Shown here one piece after another: positions 53,530-62,221 of a DNA stretch of 64,000 bases. The notes beneath the pieces are model-generated. The model was given only the letters and a program-made list of their open reading frames with translations. It made no database searches and had not been told where the DNA came from. The position numbers were made by a program, and so were the translations under genes. This stretch comes from Rhizobium sp. TH135 (GTDB taxonomy: Bacteria > Pseudomonadota > Alphaproteobacteria > Rhizobiales > Rhizobiaceae), in contig NZ_PKRP01000007.1 in assembly GCF_002855515.1 (NCBI RefSeq), forward strand, positions 62,001 through 126,000, in the 5' to 3' direction. Within the stretch, counting starts at the first letter, position 1; each line of letters starts with the position of its first letter.

Positions 53530-53567
53530 GACACCCGACACCGGTCGATGAACCGGTCGCGGGTGTC
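53530..53567 (-). terminator. Terminator-like hairpin after the TonB receptor gene
   Basis: GACACCCG pairs with CGGGTGTC, with two inner ACCGGT copies that can also pair. It lies 24 bases beyond the receptor stop and separates it from the lac regulator. Confidence 0.75.
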
Positions 53568-53590
53568 TGGAAGTCTCTAGCTTGAGGATT

Positions 53591-56512
53591 TCAGAATTCG
53601 GCAGAGGCCCCGACCCAGAGGGTGCGACCGATGACCCAGGGCTGCCCATCCTCGGCTGTAGCATTGCCCAGCTCGTTGAACAGGTTGACCACCTTGAAGT
53701 TCAGCGTCAGACCATGATCGTCCATCGAAGCCACCTTATAGGAGCCGGAGAGGTCAACGGTCAGCACAGCATCGAACGCCTTATCCTCCCAGATCTCATG
53801 CTCGATACCGTCAATATCTTCGGTATCGCCTGAGTCAGCCACGCCGTCATAGGCGAAGTTGTAATTAGCGGAGAGACCGAGTGTCAGGCGCTCGTCGAAG
53901 AAGCTGCCAGTGAGACCGACCTGAGCGCGCAGCGGAATGTCCATGTTACCAGTGACGGCGTTGAAGCCAGCCTGTGTGTAGGACATGCCCTTGTACGAGA
54001 TCCTCTCGTCCAGATCATCCTCGTCTACGAAATAGCTGTCGGCTGAGACATTACGGTCCGCCCATGTGATCGAGGCAGACAAGAGGGAATTCTCTGCCGG
54101 GTTCCAAGCAGCCGTCGGCAATTCCTTGGCGTATTCCGCCGTAAACGAGTCGTAAGAGCCTTCCGCATTGTTTGTCAGTACATACGAAGTGCTCGTGGGT
54201 GTGGCCGAGGAATATTGGTCACGCGAGCTGCGATGCATGTAGCGGAAGCGCCAGTCGCCCGCCGTCAGGGGATCGGTGAAGGTGATCGCGGCGGTGAATT
54301 CGTCCGTGAACGGGGTCTTCAAATCCGTAGCGTCGAACGCGTAATAGGTCTGTGTTGGCGTGGTCGTGAAGTTGCCGACGACGCCTGTGGAACTCGGCGT
54401 CCTTGAATACGTGATGACCCGTGGTTGCTGATCGCGGATGGCGTAAGCAAGGTTTGCGGCGTCGTAGTACCGGTTATAGCCCCCGGAAATGCTGAGTTCT
54501 TCCATCGGCCTAACAGTCGCGACGAGGCGCGGCGCGATGTTCAGATTGCCCTGAAAGTCGTCATAGTCCAGGCGGACACCGGGACGGATGTTCAGCCAAT
54601 CGAACGTCTGATCGAGTTCAAGATAGCTGTTGGCCTGCATGATCTGGGCAGTGATATCATAGGCCTTGTAGACCGCTTTCGACGCGGCGAACTGCTCCGA
54701 GTAGCACTCCTCGGTCGTATTGCAGGTGAAGGTTTTGATCCCGTTTCCGTTCTGCCACAGGTTGGGAGTGCCGGAATAGGAAGCGGCGACTCGATACGTG
54801 TAGTTCACGTAATCCTGTGCGCGCCGACGATGTGCCTGCGTGTAACCGAACTCGTAACCAGTACGGAACGTACCGCTCCACACATCGCCGGCCAGATCCT
54901 GAGACCAGGTATAGCGTTCCTGACCTTGGCCACGCTCGGACCCCATGCCGCCCTCGCGGCAGGATGTGCTGGTCGTGGACGTAGGATCAATCCTGCACCA
55001 GTCCAACATGCTGGTTTCAAAGACGCGAACACCAGAACGAAAATAGGTCGACTGCCAGTTGCGGACGATATCGTCGCCGCCAAGATTGAGTGCATCGGAT
55101 TTCGATGCGGTGATCTTGCTGGTCAATGAGACGTTGGAAAGAGGAACGCCACCAAGCGAAAAGTCCTCGAAATCATAGCTGTTTTCGAGCTTCCCCGCAT
55201 AGGTCTGGGTCGCGGTATCGATCTCGAGGTCCCGGTAATTGTCCGACTCGAAATCCTGATAGTAGTCCGTATGGATGCCCTCCAGCTTGAAGAGGCCAAA
55301 GTCGGTCTCTGCATTGGCCTGCAGCCTGAAGAACTCGTTCTTCGATTCCGATTGCACGTACTCATCGCCGTAGATGTAGTTCTTCGCCTTATTGGTCCAG
55401 GCATCCGTCACGCTGTACTGACCAATGACAGAAACATTGTCAGTGACCGGCCCGGAAACGGAGAAGGCCTTCTTCTTCTTGTAGAATTCCGGCTCTTTTA
55501 CATCGTTTGGATTGAGACCATCTTCGGTCGCCAGATTATACTGAACCATGGAGTCGCTTTCGTACTCCACAGAGGCTGTCGCCCGCCATCTATCAGTTGT
55601 AGACTGCTTGAGTTCGTATGCAACGACGCCCCCCTGGAAGGAGCCATATCGGGCAGAGGCATTGCTGTCGATGACCGTTGCGGAGTCGACAAAATCTGTC
55701 GGCACGAACACCGTCTGTGAATGCAGGCCATAGATGCGATCGGCATTGTAGGCAGCGTCATCGTCGGAGAGTTCGCCATAATTAGTTTGATAGGGCTCCT
55801 CCGTACCCGTGATCGTGTTGATGCCGATGCCGTTCAGGATGAAATTGTTCTCATAGGTCCGACCACCTGAGATCGAGACTTCCTGCGGCTTTGTATTCAG
55901 GATCGCCTGCCCCTCGACGCCGGCGTTGTCGTTCGTATCATCCTGATACTGCACATTCGGCAACCCGCGCAGGAAGCTGTTGGCGTCCGCGCTGCTGGTG
56001 CGGACCCCAACCTGGGTCGAATCCATCACGGTCGTTCCGGTATCTGCCGCACTGTCCGTGCCGAGCTTCACGCCACCGCCGGAAGACGAAACGGTGATTT
56101 CTTCGAGCACGGTGGTTCCCGCAGCCGCAGCCTCGTCGATGACCTCGGCGGCAACCAGCGACACCGTGCGGGCACCCGTGACGCGAACCTCGATGCCGGA
56201 ACCGACAACCAGAGCCCTGAGGGCCGAGAGCGGGTTGGTCTCACCGGCAACCGCCGAAGATGTCCGCCCGGAAACAAGCGCCGAGGCATAGCCGACCTGC
56301 CAGCCGGTGAGGCGGGTGAAGGCGCGCAGCGCCTGATCGAGCGGCTGGGCGGGAATGTCGATGCTGGAAATGGCGCTGGCGGCCGGCGCGGCAGTGGCCT
56401 CTTGTGCCTGACCGGTGCCCATTGCCCCCATCGAGGAAGCCAGCGCCGTGGAAACCATGAATATCGCAAGCCGACGCCTGCGGATCGAAACTGTACGCAA
56501 TGCCATACTCAT
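53591..56512 (-). CDS. TonB-dependent outer-membrane transducer with STN signalling domain
   Basis: This 973-residue protein has a signal peptide (RRRRLAIFMVSTALASSMGAMGTGQAQ). An STN domain follows at about 48-115 (IDIPAQPLDQALRAFTRLTGWQVGYASALVSGRTSSAVAG...SGIEVRVTG). A TonB-box-like VLEEITVSSSGG, a plug and a 22-strand-like barrel ending in LWVGASAEF complete it. Two extracellular cysteine pairs (CRIDPTSTTSTSC and CNTTEEC) are unusual. An STN domain means ligand uptake is signalled to the FecR/FecI pair encoded just upstream. The ligand is unknown; iron chelates are usual, but the M16 protease in the operon raises the possibility of a peptide or protein ligand. Confidence 0.9.
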   Translation of the reverse strand: MSMALRTVSIRRRRLAIFMVSTALASSMGAMGTGQAQEATAAPAASAISSIDIPAQPLDQALRAFTRLTGWQVGYASALVSGRTSSAVAGETNPLSALRALVVGSGIEVRVTGARTVSLVAAEVIDEAAAAGTTVLEEITVSSSGGGVKLGTDSAADTGTTVMDSTQVGVRTSSADANSFLRGLPNVQYQDDTNDNAGVEGQAILNTKPQEVSISGGRTYENNFILNGIGINTITGTEEPYQTNYGELSDDDAAYNADRIYGLHSQTVFVPTDFVDSATVIDSNASARYGSFQGGVVAYELKQSTTDRWRATASVEYESDSMVQYNLATEDGLNPNDVKEPEFYKKKKAFSVSGPVTDNVSVIGQYSVTDAWTNKAKNYIYGDEYVQSESKNEFFRLQANAETDFGLFKLEGIHTDYYQDFESDNYRDLEIDTATQTYAGKLENSYDFEDFSLGGVPLSNVSLTSKITASKSDALNLGGDDIVRNWQSTYFRSGVRVFETSMLDWCRIDPTSTTSTSCREGGMGSERGQGQERYTWSQDLAGDVWSGTFRTGYEFGYTQAHRRRAQDYVNYTYRVAASYSGTPNLWQNGNGIKTFTCNTTEECYSEQFAASKAVYKAYDITAQIMQANSYLELDQTFDWLNIRPGVRLDYDDFQGNLNIAPRLVATVRPMEELSISGGYNRYYDAANLAYAIRDQQPRVITYSRTPSSTGVVGNFTTTPTQTYYAFDATDLKTPFTDEFTAAITFTDPLTAGDWRFRYMHRSSRDQYSSATPTSTSYVLTNNAEGSYDSFTAEYAKELPTAAWNPAENSLLSASITWADRNVSADSYFVDEDDLDERISYKGMSYTQAGFNAVTGNMDIPLRAQVGLTGSFFDERLTLGLSANYNFAYDGVADSGDTEDIDGIEHEIWEDKAFDAVLTVDLSGSYKVASMDDHGLTLNFKVVNLFNELGNATAEDGQPWVIGRTLWVGASAEF

Positions 56513-56628
56513 CCAGGCCTGAAGCGGCCTGTCACCCTGTTGTCACCCCACCGCAAGGCCTCATGCCGTACGGTTCTGCAGGAGATGACGGGCGAGCGTG
56601 TCCCATCTCACAAAAATAACTTGAGAAA

Positions 56629-57630
56629 CTAGTGAATGATTATGAAGCCGCCGGGCAGCCGTTCGAATTTGGCTCCTGCAGCCGTGGCGACGCTCTCGAT
56701 CGCCGCATCGGCCTCCTCGATCCGGAAGCTGCCGCTCACCGGTATCTCCAGCGCTTCGCCACCGAGCGTCAGGATACGCGTCTGGCTGTAGCGTCCGATC
56801 CTCGAGAGTGCCTCGCGCAGCGGAACGCCTGCGAGCAGCACCCAGCCGTCCCGCCAGGCCAGTCGATCCTCCACCGCCGCTTCGGACAAGCGGGATATGC
56901 CGTCAGCATCCATCTCTGCCGCATCCCCGGGGCTCAGCACCAGCCCCTGCCCCGCATCTCCACGCCGGCCAAGCGAGATCCGCCCCGATCGGAGAACTAC
57001 GACATCGGCCTCGTCCAGCCGTTCGACATTGAAACTCGTTCCCGTCACCAGAACCGTCCCATGCCCCGCTGTGACCGTGAAAGGTCTCGACGCATCATGG
57101 GCAACCTCGAACCAGGCCTCACCTTCAAGCAAGCGCACCCCGCGCCGATCCCCGTCAAAATCGAGTGCGACAATCGACCGGCTGTTCAACTGCATGCGCG
57201 AACCGTCCGGCAGATCGACATCCCGGATCTCGCCCGCGGCCGTCTGATAGTCTGCCGTCCAACGCGCCACCCAGTCGGGTGACACCTCGACCAGAACAGC
57301 GGCACCAAGCACAGTCGCGGCAAGCGCAAGCGGCGCCCCGAAGCGCATGACGACACGCTGCGCGATACGAACGACGGATGGCTGCGATTTGAAAACAACT
57401 GGTGTTTGCGGCAGCTGCGCTGTCGCGACCGAAAGCTCGGGACAGTTCCAGAGCGTGCGGACTCGGTCATAGGCGTCACGATGCTCGGCGCGACCAGCGA
57501 GCCATGCATCGAACAAGCGGCGGTCACCCTCCCCGGCCTGCAATCTCAAGAACCACTCGAGCGCCTGATCCATGGCTGGATCCGCATGCCGAAATTCAGC
57601 CACGCCTTCCTCCCCCCGTCTTGTCACCAT
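56629..57630 (-). CDS. FecR-family transmembrane anti-sigma/signal transducer
   Basis: This 333-residue protein has an N-terminal DUF4880 cytoplasmic domain (DQALEWFLRLQAGEGDRRLFDAWLAGRAEHRDAYDRVRTLW). One membrane span follows (APLALAATVLGAAVLVEV), then the periplasmic FecR domain (GEIRDVDLPDGSRMQLNSRSIVALDFDGDRRGVRLLEGEAWFEVAHD...TSFNVERLDEADVVVL) and a short C-terminal STN-like domain. ATG 57630 is chosen because GGAGG lies seven bases upstream; earlier ATGs are too close to it or have no site. It passes the receptor signal to the sigma factor. Confidence 0.9.
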   Translation of the reverse strand: MVTRRGEEGVAEFRHADPAMDQALEWFLRLQAGEGDRRLFDAWLAGRAEHRDAYDRVRTLWNCPELSVATAQLPQTPVVFKSQPSVVRIAQRVVMRFGAPLALAATVLGAAVLVEVSPDWVARWTADYQTAAGEIRDVDLPDGSRMQLNSRSIVALDFDGDRRGVRLLEGEAWFEVAHDASRPFTVTAGHGTVLVTGTSFNVERLDEADVVVLRSGRISLGRRGDAGQGLVLSPGDAAEMDADGISRLSEAAVEDRLAWRDGWVLLAGVPLREALSRIGRYSQTRILTLGGEALEIPVSGSFRIEEADAAIESVATAAGAKFERLPGGFIIIH

Positions 57631-57727
57631 GGCCATCCTCCGCATGCGCGCGCTCTCGGGATAGATGACGTTTCAACCGACGTCACATCCCAAAATTTCA
57701 GGTTGTCGTCCTTTATCCGCCAGCAAC

Positions 57728-58249
57728 TCATCGATCGAGCCTCTCTCGAACCTCGAGCAGCACGGCCATGGCGAGCTTCATGTCGTTGAAGACGGTGTTG
57801 GGTGATACGCCGAGCCTCTGGGCGATTTCCGGATAGGACAGACCCTCGAGACGGCTCAGGCACCACACGGATCTGGCACGGGGCGGCAGGCCGAGCAGCG
57901 CGCGATTGAAGGCGCGCACGAGATCCTTGCCGATCGCCTGCTCCTCGATGGAGGGCTGCGGGTCGGCAACCCCATGCACCTGGCCACCGTCGAAATTTTC
58001 GTCTTCATGCGCAGACCGCACCTTTCTGCGGCGCACATGGTCGACCGCAAGATTGCGGGCCGTCTGCCAGAGAAAGCCTTCGAGATTGCCGGGGACCGCG
58101 CGATCAAGCGACCGCCGCACCCTGAGATAAGCATCCTGGGTCAGCTCCTCCGCCTCGGCGCTGTTGCGCACGATGCCGAGGATCTTCCGGTAGAGATCCG
58201 GCCTCATGGTGAGGAAAACACGGTCCAGATGCTCGGTCTCGGTGCCCAT
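57728..58249 (-). CDS. FecI-type ECF sigma factor
   Basis: This 173-residue protein has sigma region 2 (RKILGIVRNSAEAEELTQDAYLRVRRSLD...FLWQTARNLAVDHVRRRKV) and region 4 (ALLGLPPRARSVWCLSRLEGLSYPEIAQRLGVSPNTVFNDMKLAM). The short variable linker is typical of FecI-like factors. It lies 26 bp after the M16 protease gene and 97 bp before fecR. Its target is presumably the receptor promoter at 56513-56628 and perhaps the whole operon. Confidence 0.9.
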   Translation of the reverse strand: MGTETEHLDRVFLTMRPDLYRKILGIVRNSAEAEELTQDAYLRVRRSLDRAVPGNLEGFLWQTARNLAVDHVRRRKVRSAHEDENFDGGQVHGVADPQPSIEEQAIGKDLVRAFNRALLGLPPRARSVWCLSRLEGLSYPEIAQRLGVSPNTVFNDMKLAMAVLLEVRERLDR

Positions 58250-58275
58250 TTCAGCCCTTCAGGCCCGCGCTTTCG

Positions 58276-61029
58276 TCAGGGACGACCGGCAGTGAGAGGT
58301 GTCTTGATGAAGACGGCGACGTTTTCGGTCTCGAAGATGTGTCGCGCATGGGCCGCAAGCATCTTTCCGCTGATGCGCGAACCGAGGCTGTCCATCCGAT
58401 CGAGATAGCCGGCATTTCCATAGCGCCGATAGCTGAGGGCAAGGCGTCTCACCCAGGTGTTGGGATCCTCGAGACGCGCCTTTTCGGCAAAGCCGATATC
58501 GGCCTTCAACCGCTCGACATTGGTGCCGAGGACGGTCTCCGGCATCCGTTCGAATACGCGCAGCGCCGCTCCGGTCAGTTCCTCTGCCCGCTCCGGGGCG
58601 CAGTTGAAGGCAAGCGACCCGAGCGCCCGGTTCGTATCCGGGTCCACCTTCACCTCGAATTCCACCGAATAGACACCGCCGAGCGCATTGCGCAATTCGT
58701 TCTTCAGCGCCTGCTGGGCGATCGGATTGAGTGCCGAGACAATGAAGCTCGCTTCGGGCGTCCAGTTCATGGGCGCAAAGAAGGAAATCTCCACGCGGGC
58801 ACGCTCATCCTCGAACACGGCCTGAGAGCGATGATGGCGCCCGGGCAGTTGCAGGGCGGGATCCGGGGTCAGATCTGCCTGACGCGGAACCGCACCGATG
58901 ATGCCACCGAAAGCCTGCCGCTCGGCCATATCGGGCGCGGGTCCGACGACAAACCAGGTGACCGGCTGGCGAAGATGCGCCTTGGCGGCATCAAGCAAAA
59001 GCGGTGCCTCCACCGACTGCGGGTCCAGCCTTGCAAGCGACCGGTGATCACGGCCGTAAAGCAATTGCCCCTTGGCGTCAGTCAGTCCCTGCCCCCCCGC
59101 CTCCAGATCCTCGCGAAACGCTTCGACGGCGTCCTCGCGGATGGTGCCGAAGGCAATCGTGGCGGCATAGTCCTGCAGGGCGTTGCGCAGGTCTGTCCGA
59201 GCAACAACGATCCCGGCATCCAACACGCCATCATGCAGCACAATGCTCCAGTGCTGCGACCGTACGGCCGACCAACGGCTCCACTCGTCCTCGCTCCAGA
59301 AGCCGAGACCACTTTGCGTGTAAAGCTGCAGGGCGGCCTGCGAAACGCGGTTATCGATCTGCCCGTTCATGTAACCGGGTGCCGACTGACCGGAGATGTG
59401 AAGGCGCCCATCCGACGTCGGACGCGCCAGCCAGACCACCCGATCACCATTCGACAAGGTCCACTCCGTCACCTCAGGCGCTGCTTGTTGGGCTTCCGAG
59501 ACAACACGTCCGGTATCAGGGACCACGGCGTCGGAAGGCCAGATCGGCAACTCGGCAACCTCTGCCGGCACAGGTGCAAGGTCGAGCTTCGGCAAGACGG
59601 CCATGGCCTTCAACGCTTCGCGCTCGGCGACCAGAGCGGCCGCGTCCGGCAATTCGGCACGATGAGCGCCAGGCACTTGATAGAACATCACCTGGTCTGG
59701 GCTGGCGAGATACGCTTGAAGATCGGCATTGATCTTCTCGAAGGTGATCTCGTCGAGAAGCGCACCGGTTCGCGCCCGCTTCGCCTTGGGATCGTCAAGT
59801 ACCGAGCCCATAAGCACGGCGCTCGCAATACGGTCTTCCCAGTCGGCAAAGGTACGCCCTCCGGCAGCCTCCGGATTGTTGCCGTTGATCCGCCTTGCAT
59901 CCCGCATTGCCTGATCGAAATCGTCGCGGGAAACACCATCCCGGCGAATGCGCTCGACGAGATCGAGGAGCACGCTCTTTGCGCGGTCGTGATCAAGCGA
60001 GCGGGCATTGAAGGCGAGGATAAGCCGCTCCTCGGTAGGCTCCTGCATGACCGCCGAAACGCTTTCGACGCGTGACGTGTAGTGAGGCTCCAGACGCCGA
60101 ACGGCGCTGCGCAACACCTGGTTCAGGAGATATTTGTGCAGATAAGCGCGTTGACCTTCCTCGCTGCGGCGCGGCGGCATGGCCATTCGAAAAGCATAGG
60201 TCACCTGGGAACTCGTACCGCCCGGTTCCTGCACCAGGGCAACGTTCAGACCATCCTTCAGCGGCAGAATGCGATAGTCCCGGTCCGGAGCGGGCAGCGA
60301 TGGCGCCTGGCCGAACGACTGCCTGATGAACCCCTCGGTCGCGTCCTGATCGATGCGGCCGGAGATGATCAGGGTCATGTTCGAAGCCCGATAGAAGCGC
60401 TCATGAAAGGCCTGGATGTCTGAAATGGTGACAGCCTCGATGCCAGCACGCGTGCCAATTGGCGCACGCCCGACAAAACGGGATAGCGGCCGCAGTGCCG
60501 CTTTCTTCTGTCGGCTGAGCCGATCCACAAGGCTTTCCGTCTGCCGCAGTTCTTCGAGAATGACGAACCGTTCCTTCTCCCAGTCGTCAGCCAAAAATGC
60601 CGGCTGAAAGACGAGGTTGGCCATCAGGTCGACCGATTGCTGGAGATCCAGCGCGTCGTCGGGGCGGGTCCGCACCATGAACTGCGTTTCCGTCTCCCGC
60701 GTCACGGCATTGATCTGCAGCCCCGTTCGCCAGCCGAGATCCTGGAAGTGCAGATGCATGCTCCGGCCATAGGCATGGTTGGTCTGGAAGACCATGTGCT
60801 CCAGGATATGCGCGACCCCACTCGGCCGATCCTCATCGATGGAGCCGGCATGCACGATCAGCCGGATATTGAAGGGGTCAGAATCCCTGCCGCTGTCATG
60901 CAGCACATAGGTCAGGCCATTGGGAAGCTGCCCCGTCCTCAGCCGCGAATCCCACTGGGCCTCGGCGGCGAAGCAGAGGCCACACACGAGGAGCAGAGGC
61001 AAAACGGACAAAAAACGCAGAATGGACAT
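58276..61029 (-). CDS. Secreted M16-family (pitrilysin-type) zinc protease
   Basis: This 917-residue protein has a signal peptide (MSILRFLSVLPLLLVCGLCFAAEA), so it is predicted periplasmic. The zinc site is the inverted HxxEH motif H74-x-x-E77-H78 (SGVAHILEHMVF), with the third ligand in the downstream EKERFVILEELRQ. Four M16 repeats are expected at this length, with only the first carrying the zinc motif. ATG 61029 is chosen because the signal peptide follows at once; the frame is open 75 codons upstream without protein-like sequence. Size and location resemble FusC, the periplasmic M16 protease that cleaves ferredoxin imported by a TonB receptor in Pectobacterium. It is the first gene before sigma, fecR and receptor. 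Confidence 0.88.
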   Translation of the reverse strand: MSILRFLSVLPLLLVCGLCFAAEAQWDSRLRTGQLPNGLTYVLHDSGRDSDPFNIRLIVHAGSIDEDRPSGVAHILEHMVFQTNHAYGRSMHLHFQDLGWRTGLQINAVTRETETQFMVRTRPDDALDLQQSVDLMANLVFQPAFLADDWEKERFVILEELRQTESLVDRLSRQKKAALRPLSRFVGRAPIGTRAGIEAVTISDIQAFHERFYRASNMTLIISGRIDQDATEGFIRQSFGQAPSLPAPDRDYRILPLKDGLNVALVQEPGGTSSQVTYAFRMAMPPRRSEEGQRAYLHKYLLNQVLRSAVRRLEPHYTSRVESVSAVMQEPTEERLILAFNARSLDHDRAKSVLLDLVERIRRDGVSRDDFDQAMRDARRINGNNPEAAGGRTFADWEDRIASAVLMGSVLDDPKAKRARTGALLDEITFEKINADLQAYLASPDQVMFYQVPGAHRAELPDAAALVAEREALKAMAVLPKLDLAPVPAEVAELPIWPSDAVVPDTGRVVSEAQQAAPEVTEWTLSNGDRVVWLARPTSDGRLHISGQSAPGYMNGQIDNRVSQAALQLYTQSGLGFWSEDEWSRWSAVRSQHWSIVLHDGVLDAGIVVARTDLRNALQDYAATIAFGTIREDAVEAFREDLEAGGQGLTDAKGQLLYGRDHRSLARLDPQSVEAPLLLDAAKAHLRQPVTWFVVGPAPDMAERQAFGGIIGAVPRQADLTPDPALQLPGRHHRSQAVFEDERARVEISFFAPMNWTPEASFIVSALNPIAQQALKNELRNALGGVYSVEFEVKVDPDTNRALGSLAFNCAPERAEELTGAALRVFERMPETVLGTNVERLKADIGFAEKARLEDPNTWVRRLALSYRRYGNAGYLDRMDSLGSRISGKMLAAHARHIFETENVAVFIKTPLTAGRP

Positions 61030-61216
61030 GGGGCACCAGAGCTTGTTTCGGCGTAGTCCTCGAAAAGCGAAGGACCAAAGATGAACGCGCGTATCAAGTT
61101 TTCTTGTTGCGCACAACCTCGGCACGATGAGGCGAACCTTTCGCAAAGACGCCTCCGCAGAAGACTTAACATGACACAAGCGATCATCTTTCTTGACGCG
61201 GCGACCATTCTGCCCA

Positions 61217-62179
61217 ATGGTGCCGGCGTCGCAAACGAGCAAACCTGTCCGCAAACCGACGAGCGCAGGACCCGAAACCTTGACCTTTCTTCACTCCATG
61301 CAGACCGAGATCAACGGCATCCATGCGCTGGTGCCGGCCCGATGGCGATCCCTGGACGGCATTGTCGGCGTCCATTGGGATGCGGAAGGTCATGCCGGCG
61401 CGAGTGGCTATTACCTCTCACCGGATCCGCGCATCATGCTGTTTTTCAATGATGTTTCCGACCAGATCAAGGTCGCAGACCGGGAAGTCGATCTCGGGCG
61501 GGGCGATCGCGGCTTGTGCCGCGCAATCTATGTTCCGGCAGGCGTACCCATGTGGACGCGGTTCACGAAGCGACATCGCTTCCGCCATCTCGACCTGCAT
61601 CTGCATCAGGATCGCCTGATGCGTTTCCTGACGCCGGCACTCGGCAGTTCGGCGGCCCGCACGGCTTTGCGCCAGTCCGTCGAACTGCAGGATCCGGGAC
61701 CGGTCGCAACCCTCGGCGGTCTCGTTGCGGACGAATTGTCGACCGCAACACGCCATCCGGCTTTCGCCGAAAACCTGATCGGCAGCATCGTGACCGGCCT
61801 CATGGACATGACGGTCGATGCGAGCGAAAGCCCGGCACAAACGGGCCGACTAACCCAGGCACAGATGAACCGCCTTTCAACGCATTTCTCGGTGAACGGC
61901 GAACAACGGCTGAGTGTGTCGGAGATGGCAGCCTTGGTCGGATTGTCCGAAAGCTGGTTCGCCACCGTCTTTCGTCAGACAACCGGCAAGACACCGCTTC
62001 AATGGCAATTGTCGCGCCGGATCGAAGCAGCCCGGCAGCTTCTGGACGACGAGGCACTCAGCATCGCCGAGATCGCCGCGCAATACAGCTTCGCGGACCA
62101 GGCCCATTTCACCAAGGTCTTCCGCCAGTTCACCGGCGACACCCCCGCTGCCTGGCGCAAGCGCCGCGACCGCGTTTGA
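61217..62179 (+). CDS. AraC-family regulator (siderophore/iron-uptake type)
   Basis: The protein has about 320 residues. The N-terminal half is an unassigned ligand domain (SLDGIVGVHWDAEGHAGASGYYLSPDPRIMLFFNDVSDQIKV...RAIYVPAGVPMWTRFTKRHRFRHLDLHL). The C-terminus has two helix-turn-helix motifs (LSVSEMAALVGLSESWFATVFRQTTGKTPLQWQLSRRIEAARQLL and LSIAEIAAQYSFADQAHFTKVFRQFTGDTPAAWRKRR). The start is uncertain: the frame is open to a TTG at 61193, and ATGs at 61217 and 61298 are alternatives without clear ribosome sites. It is divergent from the M16 gene and convergent with a siderophore receptor; PchR-like regulators of such receptors belong to this family. Confidence 0.85.
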   Translation: MVPASQTSKPVRKPTSAGPETLTFLHSMQTEINGIHALVPARWRSLDGIVGVHWDAEGHAGASGYYLSPDPRIMLFFNDVSDQIKVADREVDLGRGDRGLCRAIYVPAGVPMWTRFTKRHRFRHLDLHLHQDRLMRFLTPALGSSAARTALRQSVELQDPGPVATLGGLVADELSTATRHPAFAENLIGSIVTGLMDMTVDASESPAQTGRLTQAQMNRLSTHFSVNGEQRLSVSEMAALVGLSESWFATVFRQTTGKTPLQWQLSRRIEAARQLLDDEALSIAEIAAQYSFADQAHFTKVFRQFTGDTPAAWRKRRDRV

Positions 62180-62180
62180 G

Positions 62181-62217
62181 AAAGCGCCCGGCCGGATCGG
62201 ATCCGACCGAGCGCTTT
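62181..62217. terminator. Bidirectional terminator between araC-type gene and siderophore receptor
   Basis: AAAGCGCCCGGCCGGATC at 62181-62198 pairs with GATCCGACCGAGCGCTTT at 62200-62217 along nearly 18 bp, with two mismatched or wobble positions. It lies between two convergent genes. Confidence 0.85.
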
Positions 62218-62221
62218 GAGC

